Positions 29,321 to 41,980 of a DNA stretch of 64,000 nt are shown here, piece by piece (positions within the stretch are counted from its first letter, which is position 1; each line of letters opens with the position of its first letter). The notes beneath the pieces are model-generated. The model saw only the letters and a program-made list of their open reading frames with translations, had not been told where the DNA came from and did not search any database. Source of the DNA: Acinetobacter suaedae (GTDB lineage Bacteria; Pseudomonadota; Gammaproteobacteria; Pseudomonadales; Moraxellaceae); NCBI RefSeq assembly GCF_008630915.1, contig NZ_CP043909.1, forward strand, positions 3,162,001 to 3,226,000. Reading direction: 5' to 3'. The translations under genes and the position numbers were made by a program.

Positions 29321-31474
29321 TTAGATGGCTTGCATTGAATAAGGTGGATTGGCATCGTTGGGGGCTTGTTGTTCCAAATCTGGCAACTTAACAACATGTT
29401 GAGACATTTGCTTATATTTTTGTAGTTCAGTATTTAGCTGTGTCATACGTTGCTTCAACTCAATCGACATAAATTGGTCTGCCTGTGCTAATGCAACCCA
29501 GCCTGCCTGAGCTCTGCGTTTAGGATGATCATGCGCTAATTGTTTTTGTATCCATACATACAACCTGAGTGCACGTTGATAAGCCTCAAACTTATAAGCA
29601 TATAAGGTTGTTGAAATAACAGCATCTGGAAGCTTACCCATCAGCTTTGTTTCAATCTGTCTCAGTTGAAATGCATATAAATCAACACGATATTTTAATA
29701 AATTTTGATTAAACCATTCAGCAAAGCGGATTAACAAATCAATGACCAAATCAGATTGAGCTTTTATCGCTACTTTCTCTGAAACAGGTCGACGTTGCTC
29801 GATCTTCTGTATTCGCCAATTTCGATATACTGTAAGCCCTCCAACAAAGAAAGCACCAATTGAATCCGAAACCACACTACCGACGCTAGTCCCAATGGCC
29901 AAGCCATTTTTTGGTATTGAACTCGAATATTTATCTTGCGAATACATCCCCAATATCGGTGAATTTATCGTTGTATTAAAATTACGATATACTGCAAAAC
30001 CGGTATTCATCAATGGAATCGGTAAAAACTCTTCATTGCCAGTTGAATGCTGCAAACACACAACAGCTGAGCGCTGTACTGAAGCATAACTCAAAGCAAA
30101 ATCAGCAAAAACTGAAGGATATTTTTCTTGTAAATGCGCTAGTTCAATATTAACAATAATCGCAATATGCGGATGCTGTCTTGCAAATGCCTCAATTCGC
30201 TCTGCAACTAAGCTACATTTTACCTGCATCGGCGTACCATCAACAATCAAATCAAAACTTGCAACATCAGTGTGCTCAACAAATTCGATGCAATGTCCTT
30301 GTTGACTTAGATTATATGCAACCTGCTGTTTAGCAAGATAAGATGACACTTGTAACAACGCTGCATCATGCTGGTAATCAGGTGCGGAGATTTGCTTTAA
30401 ATTATAAAATGCATCAGGTTCACGATGAGCGGTCGTTACCAAGGCATCAAGTACTAGTGGATTAATTTGTAAGTAGTTCCAAATAAATCCCATGCGATGA
30501 TTGATCGCATTAATTCCACTGACTAACTTCAGATCACGCCCTGCTAGAATTTTTTGTAAGGCTGTATTTGCTGCTTTATGACGATCCAAACTCATCACAA
30601 TTTCTTGGTTACTTAACAGCTTAGGCGCATCCTCTACTACATTCCTGTAATAGGGAACTGTGAATTCATCCATTGTTAGCCAATAATTTATGGAATACCC
30701 AACAAATTTTAATTTATGCTGGATACCAAGCAATGATTTAGGTAATTCGCTAGGCTGTGATTGCAAATTTTCTGGCAATAACAAAGCAACTGCCCTTTGT
30801 GTTAATTGCTCATGTAAATGCGGTTGCTGAATATAATCAAGATTGGTCAAACATTCTAAAGCCTCAACCGCATCACGCTGTCCTTGCTCATTGCAATAAT
30901 CATTTCGACTCAATAAACAGCGTATAAAATCATAATGCACACTTTCTGGCTGAGTGGCTTGCTGTTGAAATAGTATACGGTAGCTTTTAATTGCGGCTGA
31001 CCAATCCGCTAAACGGGTATATAACTCGGCTAATGCTAACTTAACGGGAGCATCATTATATTTATCTTGTAACTGGTTAAGAATACTCAGTTTGAGATCA
31101 CTATCTTGGCAAGCGAGTAACTGAGTTAATACCGCAGCACGTTCAGATAATGCGAGCGGTTGCTGAGTATATTGCAGTCTGAACATCAGTCCTTGCTCAA
31201 ACCAAGCATATCGATAGGCATGTTGTGGATAAGCAGGAATAAAAACTCGATTGATGAGCTGAATTAAACGTAATGAACAATGAATTTCATCGACTGTACT
31301 GTGTCGGAAATACCAAATCTTAGGTAGAGTTAAATTAAATAACTGCGTATAGAGGTTAGCCGTTAAATCCGGCTGTATTAATGTCACGAGTTTTATCTGA
31401 TCTTTGACAGACAAATGATGTCCTTGTTGTTCAATACGATCCAAGCGCAACTTTAAGACATTACTTGCTAACAT
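29321..31474 (-). CDS. Unrecognised 717-residue protein with nuclease-like motif and glycine zipper
   Basis: No full-length family is recognised. Residues about 105-235 look like TPR-type helical repeats (LALAELYTRLADWSAAIKSY). Around 385-445, YNLSQQGHCIEFVEH, then FDLIVDG and MQVKC, then an alternating hydrophobic strand AIIVNIEL resemble a PD-(D/E)XK nuclease core with D408, Q417 and K419. Residues 524-547 are glycine-zipper-like (GLAIGTSVGSVVSDSIGAFFVGG), suggesting a membrane-inserting hairpin. The C-terminal 170 residues are helical and charged. There is no signal peptide. It is encoded alone, between two lipoprotein genes. A nuclease activity is inference only; the fold could be non-catalytic. 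Confidence 0.7.
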   Translation of the reverse strand: MLASNVLKLRLDRIEQQGHHLSVKDQIKLVTLIQPDLTANLYTQLFNLTLPKIWYFRHSTVDEIHCSLRLIQLINRVFIPAYPQHAYRYAWFEQGLMFRLQYTQQPLALSERAAVLTQLLACQDSDLKLSILNQLQDKYNDAPVKLALAELYTRLADWSAAIKSYRILFQQQATQPESVHYDFIRCLLSRNDYCNEQGQRDAVEALECLTNLDYIQQPHLHEQLTQRAVALLLPENLQSQPSELPKSLLGIQHKLKFVGYSINYWLTMDEFTVPYYRNVVEDAPKLLSNQEIVMSLDRHKAANTALQKILAGRDLKLVSGINAINHRMGFIWNYLQINPLVLDALVTTAHREPDAFYNLKQISAPDYQHDAALLQVSSYLAKQQVAYNLSQQGHCIEFVEHTDVASFDLIVDGTPMQVKCSLVAERIEAFARQHPHIAIIVNIELAHLQEKYPSVFADFALSYASVQRSAVVCLQHSTGNEEFLPIPLMNTGFAVYRNFNTTINSPILGMYSQDKYSSSIPKNGLAIGTSVGSVVSDSIGAFFVGGLTVYRNWRIQKIEQRRPVSEKVAIKAQSDLVIDLLIRFAEWFNQNLLKYRVDLYAFQLRQIETKLMGKLPDAVISTTLYAYKFEAYQRALRLYVWIQKQLAHDHPKRRAQAGWVALAQADQFMSIELKQRMTQLNTELQKYKQMSQHVVKLPDLEQQAPNDANPPYSMQAI

Positions 31475-31573
31475 ACTTTTCCTAATTTTTTATTTAATAT
31501 ACGCATTCTTTCTCGCTTACAACGATGTCATCCATTCATCGTTAAGCATTCATCATATTATGTTTCGAGATAA

Positions 31574-31608
31574 TAAAAAAGCACCTTCAAAACAATCTTG
31601 AAGGTGCT
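31574..31608 (-). terminator. Rho-independent terminator of the DUF2846 lipoprotein gene
   Basis: Perfect 11-base arms AGCACCTTCAA and TTGAAGGTGCT around a seven-base loop, with a T run on the minus strand, 45 bases after the DUF2846 stop. Confidence 0.88.
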
Positions 31609-31652
31609 ACAAACTGAATTTATAGTTCTTATTGTTATAAAAAATCGCTGAT

Positions 31653-32132
31653 TTACTTTTTATCTAAATTAATAGTTGGCTTGCTGCATTTTCCAGCTTG
31701 TGCAAGTTTATATTCTGCAATCGCTTTTTTGCCCTTCTCCAAATCAACTTGTTTAAGATTAGCACCGCCAGTGATTACACCCGATTTGATATATTGCTGA
31801 ATAAAATATTGTTTTCCTGCTTCAGTATTCAAAGTCAAATGATTCGGTGAAAACTCTGATTCAGTCGAAACCGTATGTTTTTGATTACCAGTCACCTCTT
31901 TTACAAAGAACGTTCCACGTGCAGTTTCTCCTAAACATTCGCCATCAATCCAAACATCTTTTTTAAGAGCGCCCCCTACCACACTATTTGAGCGATAAAC
32001 ATAAATTGCAGCGTTCCCATCTACGGGCGCATCGAGTTTTTTTATTTGTTGAGACAATTGTGGTGTCGCTTGCGGTACGGAAGCACAACCAACAAATGTA
32101 AATGCAAGAATGGCTGGAAGTAAAATTTTCAT
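31653..32132 (-). CDS. DUF2846 domain lipoprotein
   Basis: A 159-residue lipoprotein. The signal peptide ends FVGC (lipobox cysteine 15). The DUF2846 domain follows with GNAAIYVYRSNSVVGGALKK, VWIDGECLGETARGTFF and VKEVTGNQKHTVSTESEFS. Function of the domain is unknown. The start at 32132 gives the compact leader MKILLPAILAFTFVGC; the ATG five codons earlier is possible. It has its own terminator and is separated by 140 bases from the end of the atp operon upstream. Confidence 0.85.
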   Translation of the reverse strand: MKILLPAILAFTFVGCASVPQATPQLSQQIKKLDAPVDGNAAIYVYRSNSVVGGALKKDVWIDGECLGETARGTFFVKEVTGNQKHTVSTESEFSPNHLTLNTEAGKQYFIQQYIKSGVITGGANLKQVDLEKGKKAIAEYKLAQAGKCSKPTINLDKK

Positions 32133-32223
32133 TATGGTAATTCTCATGAAGTTATATATTGCGAGCAGTACTTTATATGAAAATGATAATTATTTAAATC
32201 TAATTTTTATTTTATTTTTCAAT

Positions 32224-32246
32224 AAAAAAGCCACCTTACGGTGACT
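32224..32246 (-). terminator. Terminator of the atp operon
   Basis: A short hairpin GTCACC-GTAA-GGTGGC on the minus strand followed by TTTTTT, 26 bases after the atpC stop. Confidence 0.8.
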
Positions 32247-32271
32247 TTTCCCAATCGAAAATCGGCACTAA

Positions 32272-32691
32272 TTACAGTGCACGATTTTTGATTTTACGAA
32301 TCGTTTCAAGCTGTGCAGCTGTCTCAGCAAGTGCAGCAAGTGCAGCTGCAGAGTCCAAATCACTCTTTTGATTTGCGAGCAATTGTTCAGCTTGTTTACG
32401 AGCTTCCAAAATTGCTGCTTCATCTAAGTTGTCTGCACGAATTGCTGTATCAGCAAGTACCGTAACAACATGAGGTTGAACTTCTAAAACACCGCCTGAT
32501 ACATAAACGATTTCTTCTGTACCATTTTCCAACTGAACACGGATCGGTCCTGGTTGGAGTAAAGTTACAAGTGGCGCATGTCCCGGTAAAATACCAAGCT
32601 CACCACCTGCCCCTTTAGCGATTAACATCGTAACTTGTCCAGAGTAAATTGACTCTTTAACACTTACAACGTCACATTGCATCGTCGCCAT
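32272..32691 (-). CDS. atpC: ATP synthase F1 epsilon subunit
   Basis: A 139-residue subunit linking the rotor to the catalytic head and able to inhibit ATP hydrolysis. The beta-sandwich half has MQCDVVSVKESIYSG and GELGILPGHAPLVTLLQPG; the C-terminal two-helix half is alanine-rich (about 90-139). Last gene of the operon, 27 bases after atpD, followed by the terminator. Confidence 0.97.
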   Translation of the reverse strand: MATMQCDVVSVKESIYSGQVTMLIAKGAGGELGILPGHAPLVTLLQPGPIRVQLENGTEEIVYVSGGVLEVQPHVVTVLADTAIRADNLDEAAILEARKQAEQLLANQKSDLDSAAALAALAETAAQLETIRKIKNRAL

Positions 32692-32718
32692 GAGAACCTC
32701 CTAAATTAGAGTTGCTAA

Positions 32719-34128
<1,410 letters not shown>

Positions 34129-34143
34129 TCAAACTTAATAATG

Positions 34144-35013
34144 TTAAACGGCAGCGGCACCGCCAACGATCTCGGAAATTTCCTGAGTAATCGCGGCTTG
34201 ACGCAGCTTGTTGTAAATGAGTTGTAGGTCTTTAATCAATTGTCCTGCGTTGTCTGTCGCTGCTTTCATTGCGACCATACGAGCAGATTGCTCACATGCA
34301 ACGTTTTCAATCACACCTTGATAAACCATCGACTCGATATAGCGAACCAACAAACCATTTAACAGCTCTTCTGCTTCTGGTTCGTAGATATAATCCCAAC
34401 CATAAGTACGGTTAAGATCTTCGCCTTCTTCTGCTGGTGCCAAAGGAACAAGTTGTTCAACTTTAGGTTGTTGGGTCATCGCATTGACGAAACCATTTGA
34501 TACGAGATAAATACGATCTAACTCGCCCTTATCAAATGCATCAAGCATCACCTGAATTGAACCTGTCAACTGTTCCAAACTCGGTGAATCACCAAGCTGG
34601 GTAGTTGCACCAAGCACTTTACCGCCGTAACTTTTAAAAAACGAAACCGCTTTTTGACCAATCAAAGCAAATTCAACTTCAATTGACTGCTCTTGTTGTG
34701 CTTTGACATGCTGCACAACCTTCTTGAACAAGTTAATGTTCAAGCCACCTGCCAAACCACGATCTGAAGACACCACGATATAGCCAACACGCTTAACTGG
34801 GCGCTCAACCATATAACGGTGTTTATATTCAGGGTTTGCTTGTACCAAGTGAGCAATTACACGGCGCATATTATCGGCATACGGACGGCCTTGAGCCATG
34901 CGCTCTTGCGCACGACGCATTTTAGAAGCAGCTACCATTTGCATCGCGCGAGTAATTTTTTGCGTGCTCTTGATACTAGCTACTTTGGCGCGAATTTCTT
35001 TTAAATTTGCCAT
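34144..35013 (-). CDS. atpG: ATP synthase F1 gamma subunit
   Basis: The 289-residue central rotor shaft. The conserved N-terminus [20 protein letters not shown] and the C-terminal helix [17 protein letters not shown] are both present. Length is normal. The gap from atpA is about 77 bases. Confidence 0.98.
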   Translation of the reverse strand: MANLKEIRAKVASIKSTQKITRAMQMVAASKMRRAQERMAQGRPYADNMRRVIAHLVQANPEYKHRYMVERPVKRVGYIVVSSDRGLAGGLNINLFKKVVQHVKAQQEQSIEVEFALIGQKAVSFFKSYGGKVLGATTQLGDSPSLEQLTGSIQVMLDAFDKGELDRIYLVSNGFVNAMTQQPKVEQLVPLAPAEEGEDLNRTYGWDYIYEPEAEELLNGLLVRYIESMVYQGVIENVACEQSARMVAMKAATDNAGQLIKDLQLIYNKLRQAAITQEISEIVGGAAAV

Positions 35014-35090
35014 ACGCTTAACCTAGTAGTCGAAAGCCCTTTCGAGCTTCCGAAGGTTGATCCGTGAACCAAACTTAACTAAAGCTTAAC

Positions 35091-36635
35091 TTAGTAAGTT
35101 TGAGTCGCTTTGAAGCTCTCAATACCTGCTTTGATTGCAGCTTCGATGTCTTTGTTGTAATCACCAGTTTCATCGATCTGTTGCATTAACGCAGCATGTT
35201 CAGAGCGGAAGTAAGAAACTAACGCAGCATCAAAGTCTACGATTTTCTTCACTTCTACGTCAGCCATGTAGCCTTCGTTAGATGCATATACAGAAATAGC
35301 TTGGTCAGCAATTGAGTAAGGAGCATATTGTTTTTGCTTCATTAACTCAGTTACGCGTTGACCATGCTCAAGTTGCTTACGAGTCGCTTCATCAAGGTCA
35401 GAAGCAAACTGAGCAAACGCAGCCAATTCACGGTATTGCGCTAAAGCAGTACGGATACCGCCAGACAATTTTTTGATGATCTTAGTTTGAGCAGAACCAC
35501 CAACACGAGATACTGAGATACCCGCGTTCACAGCAGGACGAATACCTGCATTGAATAATGATGTTTCTAAGAAGATCTGACCGTCAGTAATCGAAATTAC
35601 GTTGGTTGGTACGAATGCAGATACGTCACCAGCTTGAGTTTCAATGATCGGTAATGCAGTTAAAGAACCAGTTTGACCTTTAACTTCACCGTTTGTGAAT
35701 TTCTCAACATAGTCAGCAGAAACGCGAGAAGCACGTTCAAGAAGACGCGAGTGAAGATAGAATACGTCACCTGGATACGCTTCACGACCTGGTGGACGAC
35801 GTAATAACAATGAAATTTGACGATAAGCAACAGCTTGCTTAGACAAATCATCATAAATGATTAACGCATCTTCACCGCGATCACGGAAGTATTCACCCAT
35901 TGTACAGCCAGAGTACGGAGCTAAATACTGCATTGCTGCAGGATCAGCGGCCGCAGCTGCGACAACAGTTGTATATGCCATAGCGCCAGTTTCTTCTAGC
36001 TTACGTACAACGTTTGCAATTGTTGATTGTTTTTGACCAATCGCAACATATACACACTTAATGCCAGAGTTTTTCTGAGCGATGATCGCATCGATCGCCA
36101 TTGCTGTTTTACCAGTTTGACGGTCACCAATAATCAACTCACGCTGACCACGACCTACAGGGATCATGGTATCAACTGATTTATAACCAGTTTGAACAGG
36201 TTCGTCTACTGATTGACGCCAAATTACACCTGGTGCTACTTTTTCAACAGCATCAGTTAGTTTTGCATCAATAGGGCCTTTCCCATCAATTGGGTTACCC
36301 AAAGCATCTACTACACGGCCAAGAAGTTCAGGACCTACTGGAACTTCTAATACACGACCAGTACAACGAGCTTTTTGACCCTCTTGCAGGCTTAGGTAGT
36401 TACCTAAAACAACGGCACCCACTGAATCCTGTTCTAGGTTCAGTGCCATACCGAATAAGCCGCCGTCGAATTCGATCATTTCGCCGTACATGGCATCCGC
36501 AAGACCGTGAATACGCACGATACCGTCAGATACCATAACAATGGTACCCTCATTTTTTGCGGTCGCGCTGGTGTCCAGATCGCCGATACGCTGTTTAATG
36601 AGCGCACTGATCTCGGATGGATTCAGTTGTTGCAT
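35091..36635 (-). CDS. atpA: ATP synthase F1 alpha subunit
   Basis: The 514-residue non-catalytic nucleotide-binding subunit. Walker A is GDRQTGKT (about 169-176), and the N-terminus [17 protein letters not shown] is standard. The start is the ATG at 36635 with GAGGAA nine bases upstream; an in-frame TTG five codons earlier lies inside that ribosome site and is rejected. Confidence 0.98.
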   Translation of the reverse strand: MQQLNPSEISALIKQRIGDLDTSATAKNEGTIVMVSDGIVRIHGLADAMYGEMIEFDGGLFGMALNLEQDSVGAVVLGNYLSLQEGQKARCTGRVLEVPVGPELLGRVVDALGNPIDGKGPIDAKLTDAVEKVAPGVIWRQSVDEPVQTGYKSVDTMIPVGRGQRELIIGDRQTGKTAMAIDAIIAQKNSGIKCVYVAIGQKQSTIANVVRKLEETGAMAYTTVVAAAAADPAAMQYLAPYSGCTMGEYFRDRGEDALIIYDDLSKQAVAYRQISLLLRRPPGREAYPGDVFYLHSRLLERASRVSADYVEKFTNGEVKGQTGSLTALPIIETQAGDVSAFVPTNVISITDGQIFLETSLFNAGIRPAVNAGISVSRVGGSAQTKIIKKLSGGIRTALAQYRELAAFAQFASDLDEATRKQLEHGQRVTELMKQKQYAPYSIADQAISVYASNEGYMADVEVKKIVDFDAALVSYFRSEHAALMQQIDETGDYNKDIEAAIKAGIESFKATQTY

Positions 36636-36677
36636 TGCGCTATTCCTCAATCTTTTTTAAGTTCAGTCTTTTTGCTA

Positions 36678-37214
36678 TTACGCAAGAAGACGAGTCCGCA
36701 TTTTTTCAAGCTTGTTAAGCGCAGAATCATCTATCACTTGGTCGCCTGCACGAATCACAACACCTGCGATCAACGCTGGATTAACTTTCACAGTCATTTG
36801 AACTGTTTTGTTAAAACGTTTTTCTAGCGCATGAGCTAAAATATGCTCTTGTTTCGCATCCATTGGGAACGCAGATTCAATCTCTACGTCCAAGGTGTTG
36901 TTGTTCTGCGATTTAAGTAATTCATATTCTGCTGCGATTTCAGGTAACAATGTTAAACGATCATTATCGGCAAGCAATGTCAGAAAATTTGACACTGATT
37001 GAGATTGATCTTCACCTAAAATCTTTGCAAAAAGACCTACTTGCTCCGCAGGAGTCAGCTCAGGGCGATTTAAATAAGCGGAAAATGCTTCATCTTGCAC
37101 CGCAGCACTGAGCAGTTGTAACGCATTTGACCAAGCGTCAGTTGCATTCTGCTCAGATGCATAAGCAAATGCTGCTTTAGCGTATGGGCGTGCCAACGTC
37201 AAGAGTTCAGCCAT
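36678..37214 (-). CDS. atpH: ATP synthase F1 delta subunit
   Basis: A 178-residue peripheral stalk subunit that joins the b subunits to the F1 head. The N-terminal six-helix domain starts [12 protein letters not shown], and the C-terminal part has [21 protein letters not shown], the family signature. It starts 11 bases after atpF with GAGGG upstream. Confidence 0.97.
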   Translation of the reverse strand: MAELLTLARPYAKAAFAYASEQNATDAWSNALQLLSAAVQDEAFSAYLNRPELTPAEQVGLFAKILGEDQSQSVSNFLTLLADNDRLTLLPEIAAEYELLKSQNNNTLDVEIESAFPMDAKQEHILAHALEKRFNKTVQMTVKVNPALIAGVVIRAGDQVIDDSALNKLEKMRTRLLA

Positions 37215-37225
37215 ATTTCCCTCGC

Positions 37226-37696
37226 TTAAAGTTTAGCAGCCAGCTGAGTCAGCATGGCATTATGAGCTTCTGCGTCAACTTGTTGGTTCAGAATTTTTTC
37301 TGCGCCATCAACTGCCAAAGCAGCAACTTGTTGACGTAATTCTTCGCGAGCAGCATTGATGTCTTGATCAACAGTTTCTTTCGCCTGTTGACGAATACGC
37401 TCACCTTCAGCCGCAGCTTGGGTACGCGCTTCTTCGACTAATTGTGCTGCACGACGGTTCGCTTGTTCGATCAATTGAGCCGCTTGTGCTTTTGCTGCAT
37501 CGATTTCTGCCTTTACTTGTGCTTGCGCATCAGCTAAGTCAGCTTTCGCTTTTTCAGCAGCATTTAAGCCATCAGCAATTTTACGCTGACGCTCACTAAT
37601 CGCATTGATTAGTGGTGGCCAAACAAACTTCATACAGAATGCGACAAAAACCGCAAATGCAATCGCTTGGCCAATCAATGTGAGGTTGATATTCAT
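37226..37696 (-). CDS. atpF: ATP synthase Fo b subunit
   Basis: A 156-residue stator subunit: one N-terminal membrane helix ([18 protein letters not shown]) and a long alanine/glutamine-rich coiled coil. The ATG at 37696 has GAGGAA nine bases upstream; the in-frame TTG at 37711 is part of that ribosome site and is not the start. Confidence 0.97.
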   Translation of the reverse strand: MNINLTLIGQAIAFAVFVAFCMKFVWPPLINAISERQRKIADGLNAAEKAKADLADAQAQVKAEIDAAKAQAAQLIEQANRRAAQLVEEARTQAAAEGERIRQQAKETVDQDINAAREELRQQVAALAVDGAEKILNQQVDAEAHNAMLTQLAAKL

Positions 37697-37735
37697 TTCG
37701 CTATTCCTCAATATGTGGATTTAGGAATTAAGCTA

Positions 37736-38014
<279 letters not shown>

Positions 38015-38064
38015 TTAAACTAAAAATTTAAGCCCAACCATCAATTGATAGTTAGGCAATACCA

Positions 38065-38943
<879 letters not shown>

Positions 38944-39039
38944 TCACACCTGGTCAATGTCAATCATTAAAAAGAGGAAAAATGAATATTGCGGACTGCA
39001 AATATCTCACTCTACCCTCCAAAAATCTTTAAATGTGCC

Positions 39040-39438
39040 CTACTCTCGTTGTTGCAATCGTGACACCCAAAATGGCGCGACCCACGACATCGCTTGAACA
39101 AGAATAAATCCACCCAACAATGCTACCGGTGACAGCGGTTTAACATTGCTCAAAATTAAAATAAAACCCACGATCACAATCGCAAACTTACCGAGCATTC
39201 CTCGATACATGTTGAGCATGACTTGTTTTGATGCTCTGGCTCCTGCCGTTCTAAACGACTGCCACGCAAAATAACAATATGCTAACCAACAAACCGAGGC
39301 CCCAAGCGCAGCACTCAAAGCAGCAGTTTTATCTTTTATCATCCAGGCCAACAAAGCGGCGACAGGAATCATACATGCTTGTAAGAAGACCAAAGCTTTT
39401 GCTAATCGTCGGTCAATCAAGCGACTAGTTCGGCTCAT
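39040..39438 (-). CDS. atpI: ATP synthase assembly protein AtpI
   Basis: A 132-residue membrane protein with four hydrophobic segments and the family sequence ALSAALGASVCWLAYCYFAW. First gene of the atp operon; AtpI helps assemble the c ring in some bacteria. Confidence 0.93.
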   Translation of the reverse strand: MSRTSRLIDRRLAKALVFLQACMIPVAALLAWMIKDKTAALSAALGASVCWLAYCYFAWQSFRTAGARASKQVMLNMYRGMLGKFAIVIVGFILILSNVKPLSPVALLGGFILVQAMSWVAPFWVSRLQQRE

Positions 39439-39502
39439 TTTTTACCCACTCACAGCATAACTGCTTGACAAGTTTTAATCATGATCGTTTCGAATCGCTG
39501 GC

Positions 39503-39531
39503 ATTATAGAGTTACACCCCTGAACATGCAA
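39503..39531 (-). promoter_or_regulatory. Promoter of the atp operon
   Basis: Minus strand TTGCAT (39526-39531) and a consensus TATAAT (39503-39508) with 17-base spacing, about 65 bases before the atpI start. Confidence 0.7.
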
Positions 39532-39608
39532 TCTTTTATCGACCTAAGTCTGCTTTTTTCGTTACCATATTTTCTGACGATAGAGTCAACGCATTTTTAT
39601 TTTTTTAA

Positions 39609-40448
39609 TCAATTTTGAACACTTATCACGCATTTATCAGTTTTTGAAGCCAATTTTTTCCAAGCAGTAATAAAATTGTCCTCACCGTTCATGCTTTCAT
39701 CCACAGTTTCAAAAATGACAGGATTTAATCTGCGATAGACATTTTGATTCGCTGAAATTTCAGCCAACAAACACATCTGTGTTTTTGGACGATTGTCATT
39801 CAAATACTTAATCTGCGCGGCGGTAGGTGCAATGTGTGGATCATCAGTCAAAGCACCTGCAAATTTCAAATTCAGTGCTCTCTCTAAATACTGATATGCA
39901 TCATGATAAGACCAATATGGTTTTGACTTATGACTACTTTCATATTGTTGCGCTGTTTGTCGCATTTGCTGTGCGAACTCTCTTGCATTAGCCGTATATT
40001 TTGCCTTGTTTTCTGGATACTGTTGCGAGCGTAATGCAGCAATGAAAAACGCAATTCGAACGGCGTTATTAGGCTCCAACCAAACATGACTATCTATTGT
40101 GTTTTCAAGTGACGTGCCACGAAGACTACGTTGTGGCAAAATTGTCAAAATACCAGCATCTAAAAGTGAAATGGCTTTTCTATTTTGACTTAGTAACTTA
40201 TCTAATGGTGCTTCATGTGCCTTACCCAACCACACCACCAAAGATGCATCCTGAATAATTTTACGATGCGCAGGAGTCAAGTGGACATCATGTCCCGTTT
40301 GATCACTTAATAAAAGAACAGGCGATTCAACACCATTGGTTACTTCTTTTGCAATCAAATAAATTGGCTGTGTTGACACCACCAAACTTTGCGTCCAGCC
40401 CCATGTACTTATTAAGGAAAACGTGACGAATAAAATAAGGCGCAACAT
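39609..40448 (-). CDS. znuA: Zinc ABC transporter substrate-binding protein
   Basis: A 279-residue periplasmic zinc-binding protein. The signal peptide ends near WGWTQS. Metal-ligand histidines are visible in HDVHLTPAHRK, DSHVWLEP and SYHDAYQYLE. The histidine-rich loop of E. coli ZnuA is missing. The ATG at 40448 is chosen because the longer frame begins at a TTG inside the Zur box. It is divergent from zur-znuC-znuB and shares their control region, completing the uptake system. Confidence 0.92.
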   Translation of the reverse strand: MLRLILFVTFSLISTWGWTQSLVVSTQPIYLIAKEVTNGVESPVLLLSDQTGHDVHLTPAHRKIIQDASLVVWLGKAHEAPLDKLLSQNRKAISLLDAGILTILPQRSLRGTSLENTIDSHVWLEPNNAVRIAFFIAALRSQQYPENKAKYTANAREFAQQMRQTAQQYESSHKSKPYWSYHDAYQYLERALNLKFAGALTDDPHIAPTAAQIKYLNDNRPKTQMCLLAEISANQNVYRRLNPVIFETVDESMNGEDNFITAWKKLASKTDKCVISVQN

Positions 40449-40475
40449 TACAACACTACTCAACCTAGCAAAGCA

Positions 40476-40490
40476 TGTTATAATATAACA
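40476..40490. promoter_or_regulatory. Zur box in the znuA / zur divergent region
   Basis: A perfect palindrome TGTTATAATATAACA lies 28 bases before the znuA start. It matches the core of the known gammaproteobacterial Zur consensus. Repression of znuA by zinc-loaded Zur follows. I see no second equally good copy nearer zur. Confidence 0.85.
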
Positions 40491-40718
40491 AAAGTTCAAA
40501 AATGCCTATGTCTATTTTCTATATTCATACCTGCTTCCATCGTAAGTATGACTTATATAGTTAGTTCTCAATGAATTGCATGGTATGATGTAGAGTCTAT
40601 TGATACTTCCCTCAAATATCTACTCGACTAGATATAGTATGAATGTAGCAAAATTTTGCCATTCGTTCAGATTTTGAATAAGTATTAATTGACCCTAGGC
40701 AAATAACGAGGTCCATTT

Positions 40719-41216
40719 ATGAGTTCTTGTTCACATGAACATGACAATGCTTTACACGGTGTCCATGGTCATCATGATATTAAAGCGCGACTTGTTGAAG
40801 CAGAGTTACTATGCACTGCAGCTGGCGCACGACTCACACCTTTACGCAAAGAAGTCCTTGAACTCATTTTAAATGCATCTGCGCCAATGGGTGCCTACGA
40901 CTTATTGGCAAAATTAAAAGGTCAAGCGGATCGCCCCGCTGCTCCCCCAACGGTATATCGCACACTCGACTTTTTGTTGGAAAAAGGCTTAATTCACCGT
41001 CTCACCTCAATTAATGCCTACATACCTTGTTGCCATCCACGTGAAGGACATCAAGCCGCATTCCTGATCTGTACAGAATGTCACATGGTCAAAGAAGCAT
41101 CTGCTCAAGGACTAATACAACAACTTGATCAATTGGCAGCTTCTGATCAATTTACAGCTCAGCACAGTATCATTGAAATTTCTGGGAAATGTCATCAGTG
41201 CAGCACAGCACCCTAA
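40719..41216 (+). CDS. zur: Zinc uptake regulator Zur (Fur family)
   Basis: A 165-residue repressor. The winged helix lies at about 30-100, with RLTPLRKEVLELI and PPTVYRTLDFLLEKGLIHR. Structural zinc cysteines are in ICTEC and CHQC; the N-terminus is histidine-rich (CSHEHDNALHGVHGHH). Its gene overlaps znuC by 28 bases, so the regulator and transporter are translated together. The nearby Zur box is at znuA. Confidence 0.95.
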   Translation: MSSCSHEHDNALHGVHGHHDIKARLVEAELLCTAAGARLTPLRKEVLELILNASAPMGAYDLLAKLKGQADRPAAPPTVYRTLDFLLEKGLIHRLTSINAYIPCCHPREGHQAAFLICTECHMVKEASAQGLIQQLDQLAASDQFTAQHSIIEISGKCHQCSTAP

Positions 41217-41977
41217 CAACTCCACTCATCCAGCTGGAGAATATCTCTGTTCAGCGTGATGAACGAGAGATTCTGAGAAATGTTGATTTTGACTTAAATG
41301 CCAAAGAGATTGTCACGCTTATTGGTCCAAATGGCGCAGGCAAATCAACGCTCATTAAAGTGCTACTGGGCATCATGTCTCCCAATCAAGGCAAAGTTCG
41401 TTTTTCAAAAAAATTAAAAATGGCTTATGTCCCACAAAAATTCAATCCATCTGCGAGCTTGCCGCTTCGCGTCCAAGACCTATTAGATTTAGAGTTTTGT
41501 GAGAAACGTCTTCGTCAAGAAATTATCCACGATACTGGCATCTCGAAATTACAAGAATCTAGAGTCCAACAATTGTCTGGAGGTGAGCGTCAGCGTGTTC
41601 TGCTTGCTCGTGCATTATTACGTCAACCTGACATTCTCATTCTAGATGAGCCAATGCAAGGTTTGGATATCCAATCCGAAGCAGAGTTGTATGAATATGT
41701 TCGCAGCCTACCTGAACGCTACGACTGTGCAGTACTGATGGTTTCACATGACTTACAATGGGTGATGCAAGGAACACATCGTGTGGTTTGTTTAAATAAA
41801 CATATTTGTTGTAGTGGCTTACCTGAAAGTATCCAACAACATCCTGAGTATCAAGCTATATTTGGGACGCAGCGAATGTTTTACCAGCACCACCATAACC
41901 ACTGTGTGCATAGTGATCATGCTGAGCCATGTGCGCATGACCCTCGCCCCCATATTCATCCTGAACCAAAGGTCTAA
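41189..41977 (+). CDS. znuC: Zinc ABC transporter ATP-binding protein
   Basis: A 262-residue ATPase. Walker A is GPNGAGKST, the signature is LSGGERQR, Walker B is ILILDEP and the switch histidine is in VSHDLQW. The C-terminus is a histidine-rich tail (HHHNHCVHSDH and further His), a common metal-sensing or buffering feature in zinc ABC ATPases. The start overlaps the end of zur; a slightly later start is possible. Confidence 0.95.
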   Translation: MSSVQHSTLTTPLIQLENISVQRDEREILRNVDFDLNAKEIVTLIGPNGAGKSTLIKVLLGIMSPNQGKVRFSKKLKMAYVPQKFNPSASLPLRVQDLLDLEFCEKRLRQEIIHDTGISKLQESRVQQLSGGERQRVLLARALLRQPDILILDEPMQGLDIQSEAELYEYVRSLPERYDCAVLMVSHDLQWVMQGTHRVVCLNKHICCSGLPESIQQHPEYQAIFGTQRMFYQHHHNHCVHSDHAEPCAHDPRPHIHPEPKV

Positions 41978-41980
41978 GCC

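Noticed and set aside
36635..36650. In-frame TTG start for atpA (and the same for atpF at 37711)
   Set aside because: The TTG overlaps the GAGG ribosome site of the real ATG, and the extra residues MRNS(A/E) are not family-like.
40448..40499. Longer znuA frame from a TTG at 40499
   Set aside because: The added codons are read through the Zur box; the ATG at 40448 gives a normal signal peptide.
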